Assembly (NCBI GenBank): GCA_963835935.1
Contig: CAWIHK010000001.1
Coordinates: 992,001 to 1,056,000, forward strand
Direction: 5' to 3'
Length of the DNA stretch: 64,000 bases
DNA from: CAWIHK01 sp963835935
Lineage (GTDB): Bacteria; Bacteroidota; Ignavibacteria; UBA10030; CAVZMI01
The position numbers and the translations under genes are program-made. This document shows, piece after piece, positions 43,662 to 52,073 of this stretch. Below the pieces are notes generated by a model. That model was not told the DNA's origin, searched no databases, and worked only from the letters and a program-made list of their open reading frames with translations. Positions within the stretch are counted from its first letter, which is position 1, and each line of letters begins with the position of its first letter.

Positions 43662-44168
43662 ATGGAAGATAAAGGATTTTATAAAATAAAAAGAAAAAAA
43701 GATCTCACATTCTTGCAGCAGACGTACGTTGTTGAGATCGTAAAAGGATTGTTGCTGACGTTCCGACAAATGTTCAAACCGAATTTCACGCGCGAGTATC
43801 CTGAGGAAAAATTCGAACCGCCCGCATCGTACCGCGGCCGACCGGTGTTGGTTGAGGAAAATGGCGTCGAGCGGTGTGTCGCGTGCGGATTGTGCGCGCG
43901 GGTTTGTCCGGCTCTGGCAATCGAAGTGCAAGCGGGAGAAACAGATTTGCCGAAGGAACGTTATCCGGTTCGATTTGAAATTAATATGCTGAGATGCATC
44001 TTCTGCGGATTCTGTGAAGAAGTCTGCCCTGAAGAAGCAATCGTTATGAGTAAAGATTATGAAATAACTTTCTCTTCCCCCAAAGACGCAATTTTCGGAA
44101 AAGATAAATTGCTGGTGCCTGCAGATAAGCTACGTGACCGTTTGGAATTTCTGAAACGAAATAGATAG
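43662..44168 (+). CDS. nuoI: NADH-quinone oxidoreductase subunit I
   Basis: The 168-aa subunit carries the two 4Fe-4S clusters (N6a/N6b) next to the quinone site: CVACGLCARVCPALAI and CIFCGFCEEVCPEEAI. The start at 43662 (MEDKGFYKIKRKKDL) gives GGGAG a six-base spacer; ATG 43656 overlaps the nuoH stop and is an alternative. A longer frame from 43422 runs inside nuoH and is not real. The remaining complex I genes do not follow; after nuoI comes a cassette-like segment with an ion channel. Confidence 0.95.
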   Translation: MEDKGFYKIKRKKDLTFLQQTYVVEIVKGLLLTFRQMFKPNFTREYPEEKFEPPASYRGRPVLVEENGVERCVACGLCARVCPALAIEVQAGETDLPKERYPVRFEINMLRCIFCGFCEEVCPEEAIVMSKDYEITFSSPKDAIFGKDKLLVPADKLRDRLEFLKRNR

Positions 44169-44300
44169 AACGGTTTTGGTTTTCGTATATTGCAGATAAA
44201 CGACATGTATGTTGTTGTTATGCACGTGATGGGCCATGACCACACATTGCAGATCTGCAAATCCAATTCAAGTATGTTAATATTTTGATAAGGAGGAATC

Positions 44301-44880
44301 ATGGACTCTCCGTTGCTCAACGTCGTGCTTTTCATTCACAAATGTATGAGCCCCATTTTTACACCACTCTCACATCTGAAAGAATCTCAACACCGCGTGT
44401 GGGCCATTGAACTATTCGTCGTTGTCAATCTGATATTAGAGATAGTCACCCTGTACTGTTCCACAAGGATCCTCAATCGCGATATTGATAGCTACTTATG
44501 GCCTTGGAGGTCTATTTACTGTCTCGATACGAGACGCGATTTACTCACCAACGATTCACAAGGACGAACAAGGCGGATATATTTCGATAGGCAATCGGCC
44601 TCGATGGGTTCTTCTCGTTTTTATCAACATCCTTCAAGTCGCCTTCTGCTTTGCAATATTTTTATTTGCATTTGGAAATGAGTTTTACGAGAAGATCAGT
44701 ACTCCCACAACAGCTCTTTATCAAAGCCTAGTGACATTTACGACCTTGGGTTACGGAGAGATTCGGCCGTGTACCGAAACGGGGAGAGCCCTTGTTATTT
44801 TTGAACTTATATTCTTCCTTGCATATATTGGAATTCGACTGCCAGTAGCTGTTTCAGTTCTTCGAGCAAAGGAACGGTAA
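44301..44880 (+). pseudogene. Ion channel (K+ channel-like) with a frameshift
   Basis: AAGGAGG lies directly before ATG 44301. The first frame encodes MDSPLLNVVLFIHKCMSPIF and a transmembrane helix (VWAIELFVVVNLILEIVTLY). From about 44455-44485 the sensible reading moves to the next frame: ATYGLGGLFTVSIRDAIYS, WVLLVFINILQVAFCFAIFL, the pore loop with selectivity filter TFTTLGYGEIRP, and a last helix ending LRAKER. The filter matches the Ion_trans_2 type (TxGYG). One inserted or deleted base around 44460-44480 would join the two. If real, the gene is inactive; a base-call error or programmed frameshift are alternatives. Confidence 0.7.
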
Positions 44881-44895
44881 CTTTGGCGGCCACGG

Positions 44896-45009
44896 CACAT
44901 AATACGCCGCACCACGACGTCTACATTTGTATACGCAAGGTGCTCGCTCAATGACCGACATTAAGATATTTGGAGCGAAGCCACTACGTGGTGCGGCAAT
45001 ACGTTATGC
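44896..45009. other. attC-like imperfect inverted repeat
   Basis: Arms of 11 matching bases (GCCGCACCACG and its complement) plus AATAC next to each, with about 70 bases between, ending in GTTATGC followed by GGCATGCG. Layout resembles an integron recombination site, but the outer left box (around 44894-44900) matches poorly. The next gene starts 66 bp downstream. Confidence 0.4.
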
Positions 45010-45075
45010 GGCATGCGTGATTTCACATTTGAACGAATAATATCAGAATACCAATTTTTTAGGAAGGGATAAGCG

Positions 45076-45534
45076 ATGAAAGTTGTTTTATTGTTCTTGT
45101 TTTTCCTTCAAACATCAATTTCTTTTGGACAAGATACTCTTGGATATAGTAAGAACCAAATATTTTCAACAAATGATTACATGTATAAAGATTCCTTCTT
45201 CAAGGATTATATAAAAGTAGATTCATTCCCTAAATATCCCGGGGGAATTGATTCACTCCAGAAGTATTTTAATGTATCCGTTCAATTCGAAGGAGAAGAA
45301 ACTACGTTGTTCTGTCGTTACCATATTATTTTTATGGTTGATTGCCATGGTAAATTATCGACTTTCGAACTTAAAAGTAACCCAGTGCCCGGTTATAAAA
45401 AAATACTTGAAGCTTGCGAAAAAATGGCACAATGGATTCCTGCTACAATAAATGGAAATGTCGTAAATTGCATGTATAGGTTAGGTTTCACAAATAGATC
45501 AGGCAAATTGAAAGTAGATTACCGGGAGAAATAA
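45076..45534 (+). CDS. Secreted protein with a TonB C-terminal-like domain
   Basis: The 152-aa protein has a signal peptide (MKVVLLFLFFLQTSISFGQD) and a C-terminal part resembling the stand-alone TonB-C domains common in Bacteroidota: FPKYPGGIDSLQKYFNVSVQ, then strand-helix segments (CRYHIIFMVDCHGKLSTFEL, ACEKMAQWIPATINGN). No transmembrane anchor or Pro-rich linker is present, so it is not a complete TonB. AGGAAGGG lies before the ATG. It follows the attC-like repeat, and could itself be a cassette gene. Confidence 0.65.
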   Translation: MKVVLLFLFFLQTSISFGQDTLGYSKNQIFSTNDYMYKDSFFKDYIKVDSFPKYPGGIDSLQKYFNVSVQFEGEETTLFCRYHIIFMVDCHGKLSTFELKSNPVPGYKKILEACEKMAQWIPATINGNVVNCMYRLGFTNRSGKLKVDYREK

Positions 45535-45670
45535 TGTGACGTATAAAGCCACGCTCAGCCTCATTCCAGCGCAGATAAAGAAAAAGTCGTTCATTAGCAT
45601 CCATCACGGAATTGAATGTTTTGGCGTTTGATTGCCGTAATGCCTTCAACAGGTAAAGGAAAAAACACTT

Positions 45671-46237
45671 ATGAATTTGAACATCATCCTAATCGCAGTT
45701 TCCATCTTATGGATTGGATTGGAAATAATTTTAGCCCGCACGAAACGCTCTCAATCGACAGATATGCAATTTGATAAATCTTCGCTCCGGATAATATGGA
45801 TCACCATTGCTATCGCTCTTAATCTTGGTATAGTTGCCGGCTATCAGCGCGTTGGATACTTTGGGAATGGATCGCGAATTTTTCCAATTGCAGGACTCAT
45901 TCTCATTATCTGCGGTTTGCTCGTGCGCTGGGTTGCAATTATTTCTCTGAAGCATCAATTCACAGTAGATGTTTCAATCATAAAAGATCATCGCATAATC
46001 AGAAAAGGAATTTATCGCTTTGTACGCCATCCGGCGTACGCGGGCAGTTTGCTTTCATTTTTTGGACTTGGTCTATTCTTCGCTAACTATCTCAGCATGC
46101 TCATAATTTTTCTCCCGATATGTTCGGCTTTTCTTTATAGAATCCATGTCGAAGAGAAAGCTCTGATTGATAATTTCGGTGACGAGTATGTCAGCTATTG
46201 TGCCTCGACGAAGCGGCTAATCCCGGGAATTTTTTGA
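45671..46237 (+). CDS. Isoprenylcysteine carboxyl methyltransferase family membrane protein
   Basis: The 188-aa protein has four to five transmembrane helices and the conserved C-terminal signature of ICMT/PEMT-type methyltransferases: GIYRFVRHPAYAGSLLSFFG and the late VEEKALIDNFGDEYVSYCAS. These bind S-adenosylmethionine at the membrane and methylate lipids or prenylated substrates; the bacterial substrate is unknown. Preceding spacer 45535-45670 shows no clear recombination site. Confidence 0.88.
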   Translation: MNLNIILIAVSILWIGLEIILARTKRSQSTDMQFDKSSLRIIWITIAIALNLGIVAGYQRVGYFGNGSRIFPIAGLILIICGLLVRWVAIISLKHQFTVDVSIIKDHRIIRKGIYRFVRHPAYAGSLLSFFGLGLFFANYLSMLIIFLPICSAFLYRIHVEEKALIDNFGDEYVSYCASTKRLIPGIF

Positions 46238-46452
46238 AGAAGGATCCGTAATCCTAAAAAGAATTATTGTAGAATCCAATATTAAACAGACATCAATTAC
46301 CGCTTTCTTTTTAATTCTTCAATCTCCATTCCACCTACATTTCCGCTTCGGTTGGCAGGTCTTCATCTTCTTGTAACCTAATTTCGTTCTCTATAATAGA
46401 AAGTGATTTCTTAATAGTTAATGAATAAACAAAATAATGAAAGGGTACGACG

Positions 46453-46683
46453 ATGGATCAGGAAGCACGACAACAGCTTTTCACAACAATGGTGAAGGCA
46501 AATTCAGGAACATTCTTTTTCGATGTCAAAGAAGCCAAAAATGGCAAGAAATATTTGGTGATATCGCAGAGCCGGTTTAACAAAGACAAAGAAAGAGAGC
46601 GGGCGTATATGACGATTTTCAATAATGATGTCGTCAATTTCCAGAATGCCCTCGCAGATGCAGTGGAGCATGTTGTAGATTGA
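46453..46683 (+). CDS. PUR-alpha-like protein (DUF3276)
   Basis: The 76-aa protein has the single PUR-repeat pattern found in Bacteroidota-group proteins: SGTFFFDVKEAKNGKKYLVI, SQSRFNKDKERERAYMTIF and DVVNFQNALADAVEHV. Relatives bind single-stranded nucleic acids as dimers. GGGTACGACG precedes the ATG rather than a strong ribosome site. A good terminator follows immediately, so it is the last gene of its transcript. Confidence 0.85.
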   Translation: MDQEARQQLFTTMVKANSGTFFFDVKEAKNGKKYLVISQSRFNKDKERERAYMTIFNNDVVNFQNALADAVEHVVD

Positions 46684-46699
46684 ATACGGTCGAAAACTA

Positions 46700-46738
46700 C
46701 AAATACCGCTCCATGTGATACGGAGCGGTATTTGTTTT
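46700..46738 (+). terminator. Rho-independent terminator after the DUF3276 gene
   Basis: Perfect 13-bp stem CAAATACCGCTCC/GGAGCGGTATTTG with a nine-base loop, followed by TTTTAT. Confidence 0.92.
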
Positions 46739-46823
46739 ATATGATTATCTTTCTACTTAATTCTCACTGAAAAAGTCAGTTAAATGATAATTGATATGAA
46801 ATATTCCTTCGTGTTCTTCATAG

Positions 46824-46887
46824 TCCCAAAGGGATCCCTTCGGGAAAAGCTATTTATTCTTTGTGTACTTTGTGGTTAACCACAAAG
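46824..46887. repeat. Two short palindromes
   Basis: TCCCAAAGGGATCCCTTCGG-GA (46824-46845) belongs with the palindromes at 15391 and, inside a gene, 3918. CTTTGTGGTTAACCACAAAG (46868-46887) is a perfect 20-bp palindrome, flanked by further CACAAAG words at 46921. They lie between a + strand terminator and the end of the leftward gene. Confidence 0.6.
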
Positions 46888-46941
46888 ATCGCAAAGTTGA
46901 TTTGGCAATCTATGAAGGACACAAAGGTTTTTCAGCGCGAA

Positions 46942-48144
46942 CTACTTAATTTTTTTCAAGGCTTGATTGAAATCTTCTATTAAATCGTTAATATCTTCAA
47001 TCCCCACAGAAATTCTGATCATCCCATGGTTGACACCATGCCTGCGCAATTCCTCTTCCGACATGTTGACGTGAGACGAGTATACCGGTATGCTCACTAA
47101 TGTTTCAACTCCACCCAGGCTCATCGCGTTTACACCGATATTAAGATTGTCGCAAACTGTAACTGCCCCTTGCAACCCTTTTGCCACTTCGATGGTAACC
47201 ATTCCCCCAAATCCACCCATCTGTTTTTTGGCAACTTTATGCTGAGGATGCGAAGCGAGTCCCGGATAAAAAACGCGTTTGACTTTTGGATGCTTCTCGA
47301 GAAACGAAGCCAGTTTCAATGCATTTGAATTCTGTTGTTGAACGCGCAGTGTAAATGTTTTTAGACTTCGATTAATCAAATACGTGGCAAACGGATCGGC
47401 ACACCCTCCGAAATATTTGGCCGAATGACGAACCTCTTTAATAATTCTTTTCGGCCCGATTGCCGCTCCAGCCAGAAGATCGGAATGGCCGCCAATGTAT
47501 TTTGTGCAACTCTCGACGATTATATCGACGCCTAATGTGAATGGATCTTGATTGACAATAGATGCAAAAGTATTGTCGATCATGGTCATCAAAGAAAGAT
47601 TGCGCCGTTTGTTGATCGAACGGACTATCGAAACTGCTTTTCGGATATCAATTATATTGAGTGTCGGGTTTGTCGGTGTTTCGAGATACAAGAGTTTTGT
47701 TTTTGGTGATACGAGAGTTTCAATGTCTTCCATGAATTCCGGTGAAATGTAACGGACATTGATGCCAAGTTTCGCCAGAATATCCCGGAAAAATCTATAT
47801 GTACCTCCGTATAACGCCGGCGTGCTGATGATCTCATCACCTGCATGTGCTATGGATAGTATTGAAGTGGTTATAGCCGCCATTCCCGAAGCAAAGAGAA
47901 CGGCATCCTCGCCTCCTTCCATCAGTGCGAGTTTTTCTTCAACGTCACGCACCGTCGGATTATGATAGCGACTGTATACATAAACATCTTCTGCGCCATG
48001 CGCATAGCGGATTATATCTTTTGAATTTTCAAAACGGTATGTTGATGTTTGATAGATCGGTAATGAAACAGCTCCATTATGTGGAAAACATTTCTTACCG
48101 TGGATGGCACGGGTTGTGAGTGTAAGACGTGGTTTCTTTTTCAT
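46942..48144 (-). CDS. Cys/Met metabolism PLP enzyme (cystathionine gamma-synthase/lyase or methionine gamma-lyase)
   Basis: The 400-aa protein is a fold-type I PLP enzyme of the trans-sulfuration family: LPIYQTSTYRFENSKDI, YSRYHNPTVRDVEEKLALME, FASGMAAITTSIL, TPALYGGTYRFF, LETPTNPTLNIIDI, the PLP lysine in ESCTKYIGGHSD, and the C-terminal MSLGGVETLVSIPVYSSH. Synthase, lyase and methionine gamma-lyase activities cannot be separated by these motifs. It lies 28 bp after the Cdd1-like gene on the same strand. Confidence 0.9.
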   Translation of the reverse strand: MKKKPRLTLTTRAIHGKKCFPHNGAVSLPIYQTSTYRFENSKDIIRYAHGAEDVYVYSRYHNPTVRDVEEKLALMEGGEDAVLFASGMAAITTSILSIAHAGDEIISTPALYGGTYRFFRDILAKLGINVRYISPEFMEDIETLVSPKTKLLYLETPTNPTLNIIDIRKAVSIVRSINKRRNLSLMTMIDNTFASIVNQDPFTLGVDIIVESCTKYIGGHSDLLAGAAIGPKRIIKEVRHSAKYFGGCADPFATYLINRSLKTFTLRVQQQNSNALKLASFLEKHPKVKRVFYPGLASHPQHKVAKKQMGGFGGMVTIEVAKGLQGAVTVCDNLNIGVNAMSLGGVETLVSIPVYSSHVNMSEEELRRHGVNHGMIRISVGIEDINDLIEDFNQALKKIK

Positions 48145-48172
48145 GTTTCATTCTTCTTCTATATTATAATTT

Positions 48173-48454
48173 CTATTTCTTATCTTTCCAGTTCCACCAT
48201 TTCAATAGTTCAGGATCATGTTCTGTATTTGATGCATAGTATACCGCACAGCGAAACACGTATAAAAGGCAAGGGTCGATTCGTGTTCCTTTCATCCCGC
48301 AAAACCGTTCGTAGAGTTTCTCCGGATTTTTTCTTTTAAGATCGCTGATCCGCTTGATGCCAAGTTCAGCAAGGTCTTGTGCGATAATTTTACCCACACC
48401 CGGAATGTTCATCAATTCATTCGCACCTGCAGATTTTAGCATTTGTGATTTCAT
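48173..48454 (-). CDS. Pathogenicity locus Cdd1-family helix-hairpin-helix protein
   Basis: The 93-aa protein matches the Cdd1 family: a helix-hairpin-helix (MNIPGVGKIIAQDLAELGIK), RISDLKRKNPEKLYERFCGM, KGTRIDPCLLYVFRCAVYYA and the ending DPELLKWWNWKD. The fold suggests DNA binding; function unknown. ATG 48454 fits the family start; the open frame reaches back over the mqnD start and should not be used. Divergent to mqnD, 97 bp apart. Confidence 0.85.
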   Translation of the reverse strand: MKSQMLKSAGANELMNIPGVGKIIAQDLAELGIKRISDLKRKNPEKLYERFCGMKGTRIDPCLLYVFRCAVYYASNTEHDPELLKWWNWKDKK

Positions 48455-48551
48455 CTTTCTAAATATCGTTTTTTCTCCCACGACTGTCAAATATTCATCT
48501 TTGAAAACCGTGAAGATTTTCGTATTTTTAAAATGAAAGGAGATTGGATTC

Positions 48552-49385
48552 ATGACGCAAGTGATAACAATAGGACATAGCCCCGACCCGGACGACGCAT
48601 TCATGTTTTTCGGATTTGCCAGCGGCAAAGTGAAACTTGAGGGATTTGAAATAAAACATCTGCTCGAGGATATTCAATCGCTTAATATCCGCGCGATGAA
48701 AGGCGAGTTGGAAGTGACGGCCATCTCGGCGCACGCATTTCCTTACGTGCAGGATAAATATTGGATCATGAAAACCGGAGCGAGCATGGGCGAAGGATAC
48801 GGGCCTGTGATCGTCTCCAAGAAATATTCAACGCTCGAGGAACTGAAAGGAAAAACGGTTGCCACTCCAGGTCCGCTAACGACTGCAACATTGCTATTCA
48901 AAATCTTTACCGATGGAATTAAGAATACCGACATTGCCTTCGATGAAATCATGCCGAAGGTTGCGGATGGTACGTATGATGCGGGATTGTTGATTCATGA
49001 AGGACAAATAACCTATGAGGCTGAAGGCTTCAAGAAAATCTTAGACTTCGGAGAATTGTGGGAGAAAAAAGCAAAGGGACTTCCTTTGCCTCTCGGATTG
49101 GATCTTGTGCGAAAAGATTTGGGCGAAGAAATGGCACATAAACTTTCGAAGGCGTTGAGGGAAAGCATCCACTACGGTTACACACATCAGCAAGAATCGA
49201 TTCCGTACGCGCTGCAATGGGGACGGGGAATTGGCCATGATCTTGGAGAAAAATTCGTCAAGATGTATGTGAGTGAATTGACGATCGATATGGGAGAAAA
49301 AGGAAGTAAGGGATTAGAATTATTGTTCAGACTTGCAGCAGACAAGAAGCTGATTCCTTTTGTTCCGCAGTTTGAATTATTTTAA
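48552..49385 (+). CDS. mqnD: 1,4-dihydroxy-6-naphthoate synthase (menaquinone, futalosine pathway)
   Basis: The 277-aa enzyme converts cyclic de-hypoxanthine futalosine to 1,4-dihydroxy-6-naphthoate. It has the periplasmic-binding-protein-like fold of MqnD: GHSPDPDDAFMFFGFASGKV, LEDIQSLNIRAMKGELEVTA, ISAHAFPYVQDKY, GYGPVIVS, VATPGPLTTATLLFKIF and the catalytic-region LLIHEGQITYEAEGF. AAAGGAG lies nine bases before the ATG. It stands alone on the + strand, while the other pathway genes (52-58.6 kb) are on the minus strand. Confidence 0.93.
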   Translation: MTQVITIGHSPDPDDAFMFFGFASGKVKLEGFEIKHLLEDIQSLNIRAMKGELEVTAISAHAFPYVQDKYWIMKTGASMGEGYGPVIVSKKYSTLEELKGKTVATPGPLTTATLLFKIFTDGIKNTDIAFDEIMPKVADGTYDAGLLIHEGQITYEAEGFKKILDFGELWEKKAKGLPLPLGLDLVRKDLGEEMAHKLSKALRESIHYGYTHQQESIPYALQWGRGIGHDLGEKFVKMYVSELTIDMGEKGSKGLELLFRLAADKKLIPFVPQFELF

Positions 49386-49575
49386 TATAATTACACGGCA
49401 TTAAGGGGTGCAGTCCAAACTGCCCGACTACCAGGAGCCAAGTAAAAAATAAAAACTATCATGGTTGTAAGTATGAGCCATGACCAGAAACCGATTCTAA
49501 AGATTCCCATCTTTATACTTACTCGATCAATTTATTGACCACACAATGAATAATCTAGATATTGATAAGAAATTT

Positions 49576-50724
49576 TTACCTTGATTGATTTTGAAAATTC
49601 AATTCTTTATGCATAGCCTTTTTGAAAAATTGGCCGCTCTCGGTTAGTTTGTAAGAATCCCAAGATTCGAACATTCTGGGGAACCATTCCGGATCGAAGA
49701 CCCACGCTGTCCAGCTAATTCCCTTTTCCTCCAGGTAATTTATTATAATATTTCCGTAATGATCGTCTCCTGTTTTTTTGCTTTCCATCAACTCCTGGCC
49801 TTCAGCAAAATGGAATCCAAATTCTGTAGCAATTATTGGATAACGATCAGATGCAAAACCAAAACTTTCTTCCCACTTTGGCGGCCATGGACGTTCGCGT
49901 TTCATCGGGTAAGGATGAACAGTATAAGCTATTCTCTCTGCATTAATGGGATCATACTGAAGAGGTTTTAAATCGAAAGCCCAATCAAATCCGGCAACCA
50001 AGGGTATTGTTTCATTGTCATAAGCACGAATTAATTCAATAATATTTTCATTTATTTTTTTCCAATCAGTCCAGCTTATAGGGCCAAGTTTTCCATGATA
50101 ATTGGTGGGTTCATTAAATATTTCATAAAAGGCGACAGTATTATGTCCATTAAAATAGGACGCTATAGTACGCCAGAATTCATAGGTTTCTCGTTTTGAT
50201 GTATTATAAATTGATCCTTGAAAAAGTTCCATTTCTAAGTTGCCAATTGAATGCCAGTCGATAATAACATACATGTCTAGTTCTGTACACCAATTAATGG
50301 CCTGGGTTAGTAATTGTAAATATTTTTCGGGAGTACGTTCACGCCATCTTGATGGATGTACTGGTATTCGAACAAGGGTAGCCCCCATTTCTTTCACTTT
50401 AATAAAATGTTCCTTATTCCAATGCCCCTCTTTTTCAATCTTATCAGGATCTGATATTGACAATCCCCGGAATAAAACAGTATCACCTTTTGAATTTACA
50501 AATCTGTTACCTCGTACTTTGATACGAGACAATTTCTTGGCTTGCTGATGAATTACAGGTTTTTCTCCCAAAGAATTATTGACCCACTCTTTGTAGTATT
50601 CAATATTTTCAATATCCTGAGAAAAGATATTGGGAGTAAGCCAGAACAAACTAAAAACGACAAATACTTTCAAAATAAAACGATATAACCTTCTATTGAA
50701 TTTCGCATAATGAATATTTTTCAT
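49576..50724 (-). CDS. Secreted glycoside hydrolase family 5 (endoglucanase-like)
   Basis: The 382-aa protein has an N-terminal signal or anchor (RRLYRFILKVFVVFSLFW ... IFSQD) and a GH5 barrel: RGLSISDPDKI, GATLVRIPVHPSRW, LDMYVIIDWHSIG, the acid/base Glu in VAFYEIFNEPTNY, AYTVHPYPM and the nucleophile Glu in YPIIATEFGFH. It cleaves beta-1,4-glucans, mannans or related chains outside the cytoplasm. GAAGGAGG lies directly before ATG 50724, which is therefore preferred to the frame opening at 50790. Its context next to sua5 and menaquinone genes is not informative. Confidence 0.9.
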   Translation of the reverse strand: MKNIHYAKFNRRLYRFILKVFVVFSLFWLTPNIFSQDIENIEYYKEWVNNSLGEKPVIHQQAKKLSRIKVRGNRFVNSKGDTVLFRGLSISDPDKIEKEGHWNKEHFIKVKEMGATLVRIPVHPSRWRERTPEKYLQLLTQAINWCTELDMYVIIDWHSIGNLEMELFQGSIYNTSKRETYEFWRTIASYFNGHNTVAFYEIFNEPTNYHGKLGPISWTDWKKINENIIELIRAYDNETIPLVAGFDWAFDLKPLQYDPINAERIAYTVHPYPMKRERPWPPKWEESFGFASDRYPIIATEFGFHFAEGQELMESKKTGDDHYGNIIINYLEEKGISWTAWVFDPEWFPRMFESWDSYKLTESGQFFKKAMHKELNFQNQSR

Positions 50725-50849
50725 TTTTCCTCCTTCTTTAAATTTATTCTTAATTTTTATATAAGACGGAGAAAAAAGAAAAAGACGCAAAACTCATGTA
50801 ATGTGTTTGAAATCGGGGGATTAGTTGAAACATTTGCTTTGGAGGATTC

Positions 50850-50896
50850 GGATTTCGCCCGCCTGCCGTGAAAGGTTTTGTGAGGCGGGCAGGGAT
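50850..50896. repeat. REP-like palindromic repeat, copy 2
   Basis: Second copy of the element at 1993-2040. Arms GCCCGCC and GGCGGGC pair perfectly around a loop of about 20 bases. It lies upstream of the GH5 gene and downstream of sua5. Confidence 0.65.
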
Positions 50897-50968
50897 TGTT
50901 GATTTCAGAATGTGAAATCTCAGCGTGATAAAAACTATGAACATTGAACTTTGAACCATGAACGTTGA

Positions 50969-51997
50969 TCAAACTCTTACTCGTTTCGAACTCGCTTTTC
51001 TCAATCGATTCATTAATGCAGAGCCGATGTGTTCATCCGTGAATCCCTGACAGAGGATGATATCGATGCCAGCGGCGTCGAGAGTTCGAAAACCATCGAA
51101 GAGATGCCGGGCGGCGCTGACTGCTCCACCGGTACCGAGTGAATAAAAATTGAATGCTTTGAATTGTTTCTCGACTTCCTTCGATGCCATGATGCCGACA
51201 GCAAATCCGAGCTTCGAAAAATGTATAGCAGAATATTTCATCTCGAGATATACTTTTTCGGGATCTCCTTCGAAAACAATGACTTCGGCGTTGGGTGAAT
51301 AGTGCGTATATTTCATGCCCGGTGAAATCGGACGTTTACTTGATGCGCGTCCGACGTGAATTTTCCTGTTTAAAACTGTTTCAATTTCTTCACGCGTCAC
51401 TCCGCCAGGGCGCAAAATTATCGGAACACGGCGACTTATATCGAGCACAGTGGACTCCAGCCCAATTTTGCATTTGCCTCCATCGAGAATTGCATCTATC
51501 TTTCCATCGAAATCTTCTCTGACATGGAGCGCGGTTGTCGGACTCGGTTTACCAGAAAGATTTGCCGATGGCGCCACGATAGGTACTTTACAGTCCTGCA
51601 ATAATTCTTTTGCGATTGGATGATCGGGCATACGGATCGCGACAGTAGGAAGTCCCGTTGAGACAATATCGGGTATTAAAGCGGAACGTTTCAAAACGAC
51701 TGTCAGCGGGCCGGGGAAAAAATGTTCTGCAAGATGATAGAATATTTCAGGTATTGATTCAACGAGCGATTGTACTTGTTCAATTGCATAAATGTGAACG
51801 ATCAGCGGATTGTCCTGCGGGCGCCCTTTCACGCGAAAAATATTTTGTATAGCCTCATTGTGAAAGAGGCTGGCTCCGAGTCCATAAACAGTTTCAGTAG
51901 GGAATGCCACCAACTTTCCATCATATAGAAGTTGTGCAGCCTTTTGGATATTTTTTTTCCGTTGACTGGAATTTGTTTTTAAAAAGAGAGTATTCAT
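50969..51997 (-). CDS. L-threonylcarbamoyladenylate synthase (Sua5)
   Basis: The 342-aa protein makes threonylcarbamoyl-AMP from threonine, bicarbonate and ATP for t6A37 modification of ANN-decoding tRNAs. The YrdC domain (about 15-210) has GKLVAFPTETVYGLGASL, KGRPQDNPLIVHI, VVLKRSALIP, VAIRMPDHPIA and VAPSANLSGKPSPT. The C-terminal Sua5 domain (from about 230) shows the longer Sua5 form rather than the short TsaC. ATG 51997. Confidence 0.93.
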   Translation of the reverse strand: MNTLFLKTNSSQRKKNIQKAAQLLYDGKLVAFPTETVYGLGASLFHNEAIQNIFRVKGRPQDNPLIVHIYAIEQVQSLVESIPEIFYHLAEHFFPGPLTVVLKRSALIPDIVSTGLPTVAIRMPDHPIAKELLQDCKVPIVAPSANLSGKPSPTTALHVREDFDGKIDAILDGGKCKIGLESTVLDISRRVPIILRPGGVTREEIETVLNRKIHVGRASSKRPISPGMKYTHYSPNAEVIVFEGDPEKVYLEMKYSAIHFSKLGFAVGIMASKEVEKQFKAFNFYSLGTGGAVSAARHLFDGFRTLDAAGIDIILCQGFTDEHIGSALMNRLRKASSKRVRV

Positions 51998-52073
51998 TCT
52001 TCATTGTCACTGTCTTAATACACGGAATCCTGAATCCAGAACCTTGAACTTTCAACGAAACATCACATCTTCA

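Larger units (their letters stand above)
44217..45009 (+). mobile_element. Cassette-like segment bounded by GTTATGC
   Basis: GTTATGC occurs at 44217-44223 and 45003-45009. The second lies at the end of an imperfect inverted repeat of about 115 bp (left arm GCCGCACCACG at 44906-44916, right arm CGTGGTGCGGC at 44986-44997, each flanked by AATAC), which resembles an integron attC site with the right core box GTTRRRY only partly matched. Between them lies a single + strand gene with its own ribosome site, as in gene cassettes. No integrase gene is in the window; a chance arrangement is possible. Confidence 0.35.
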
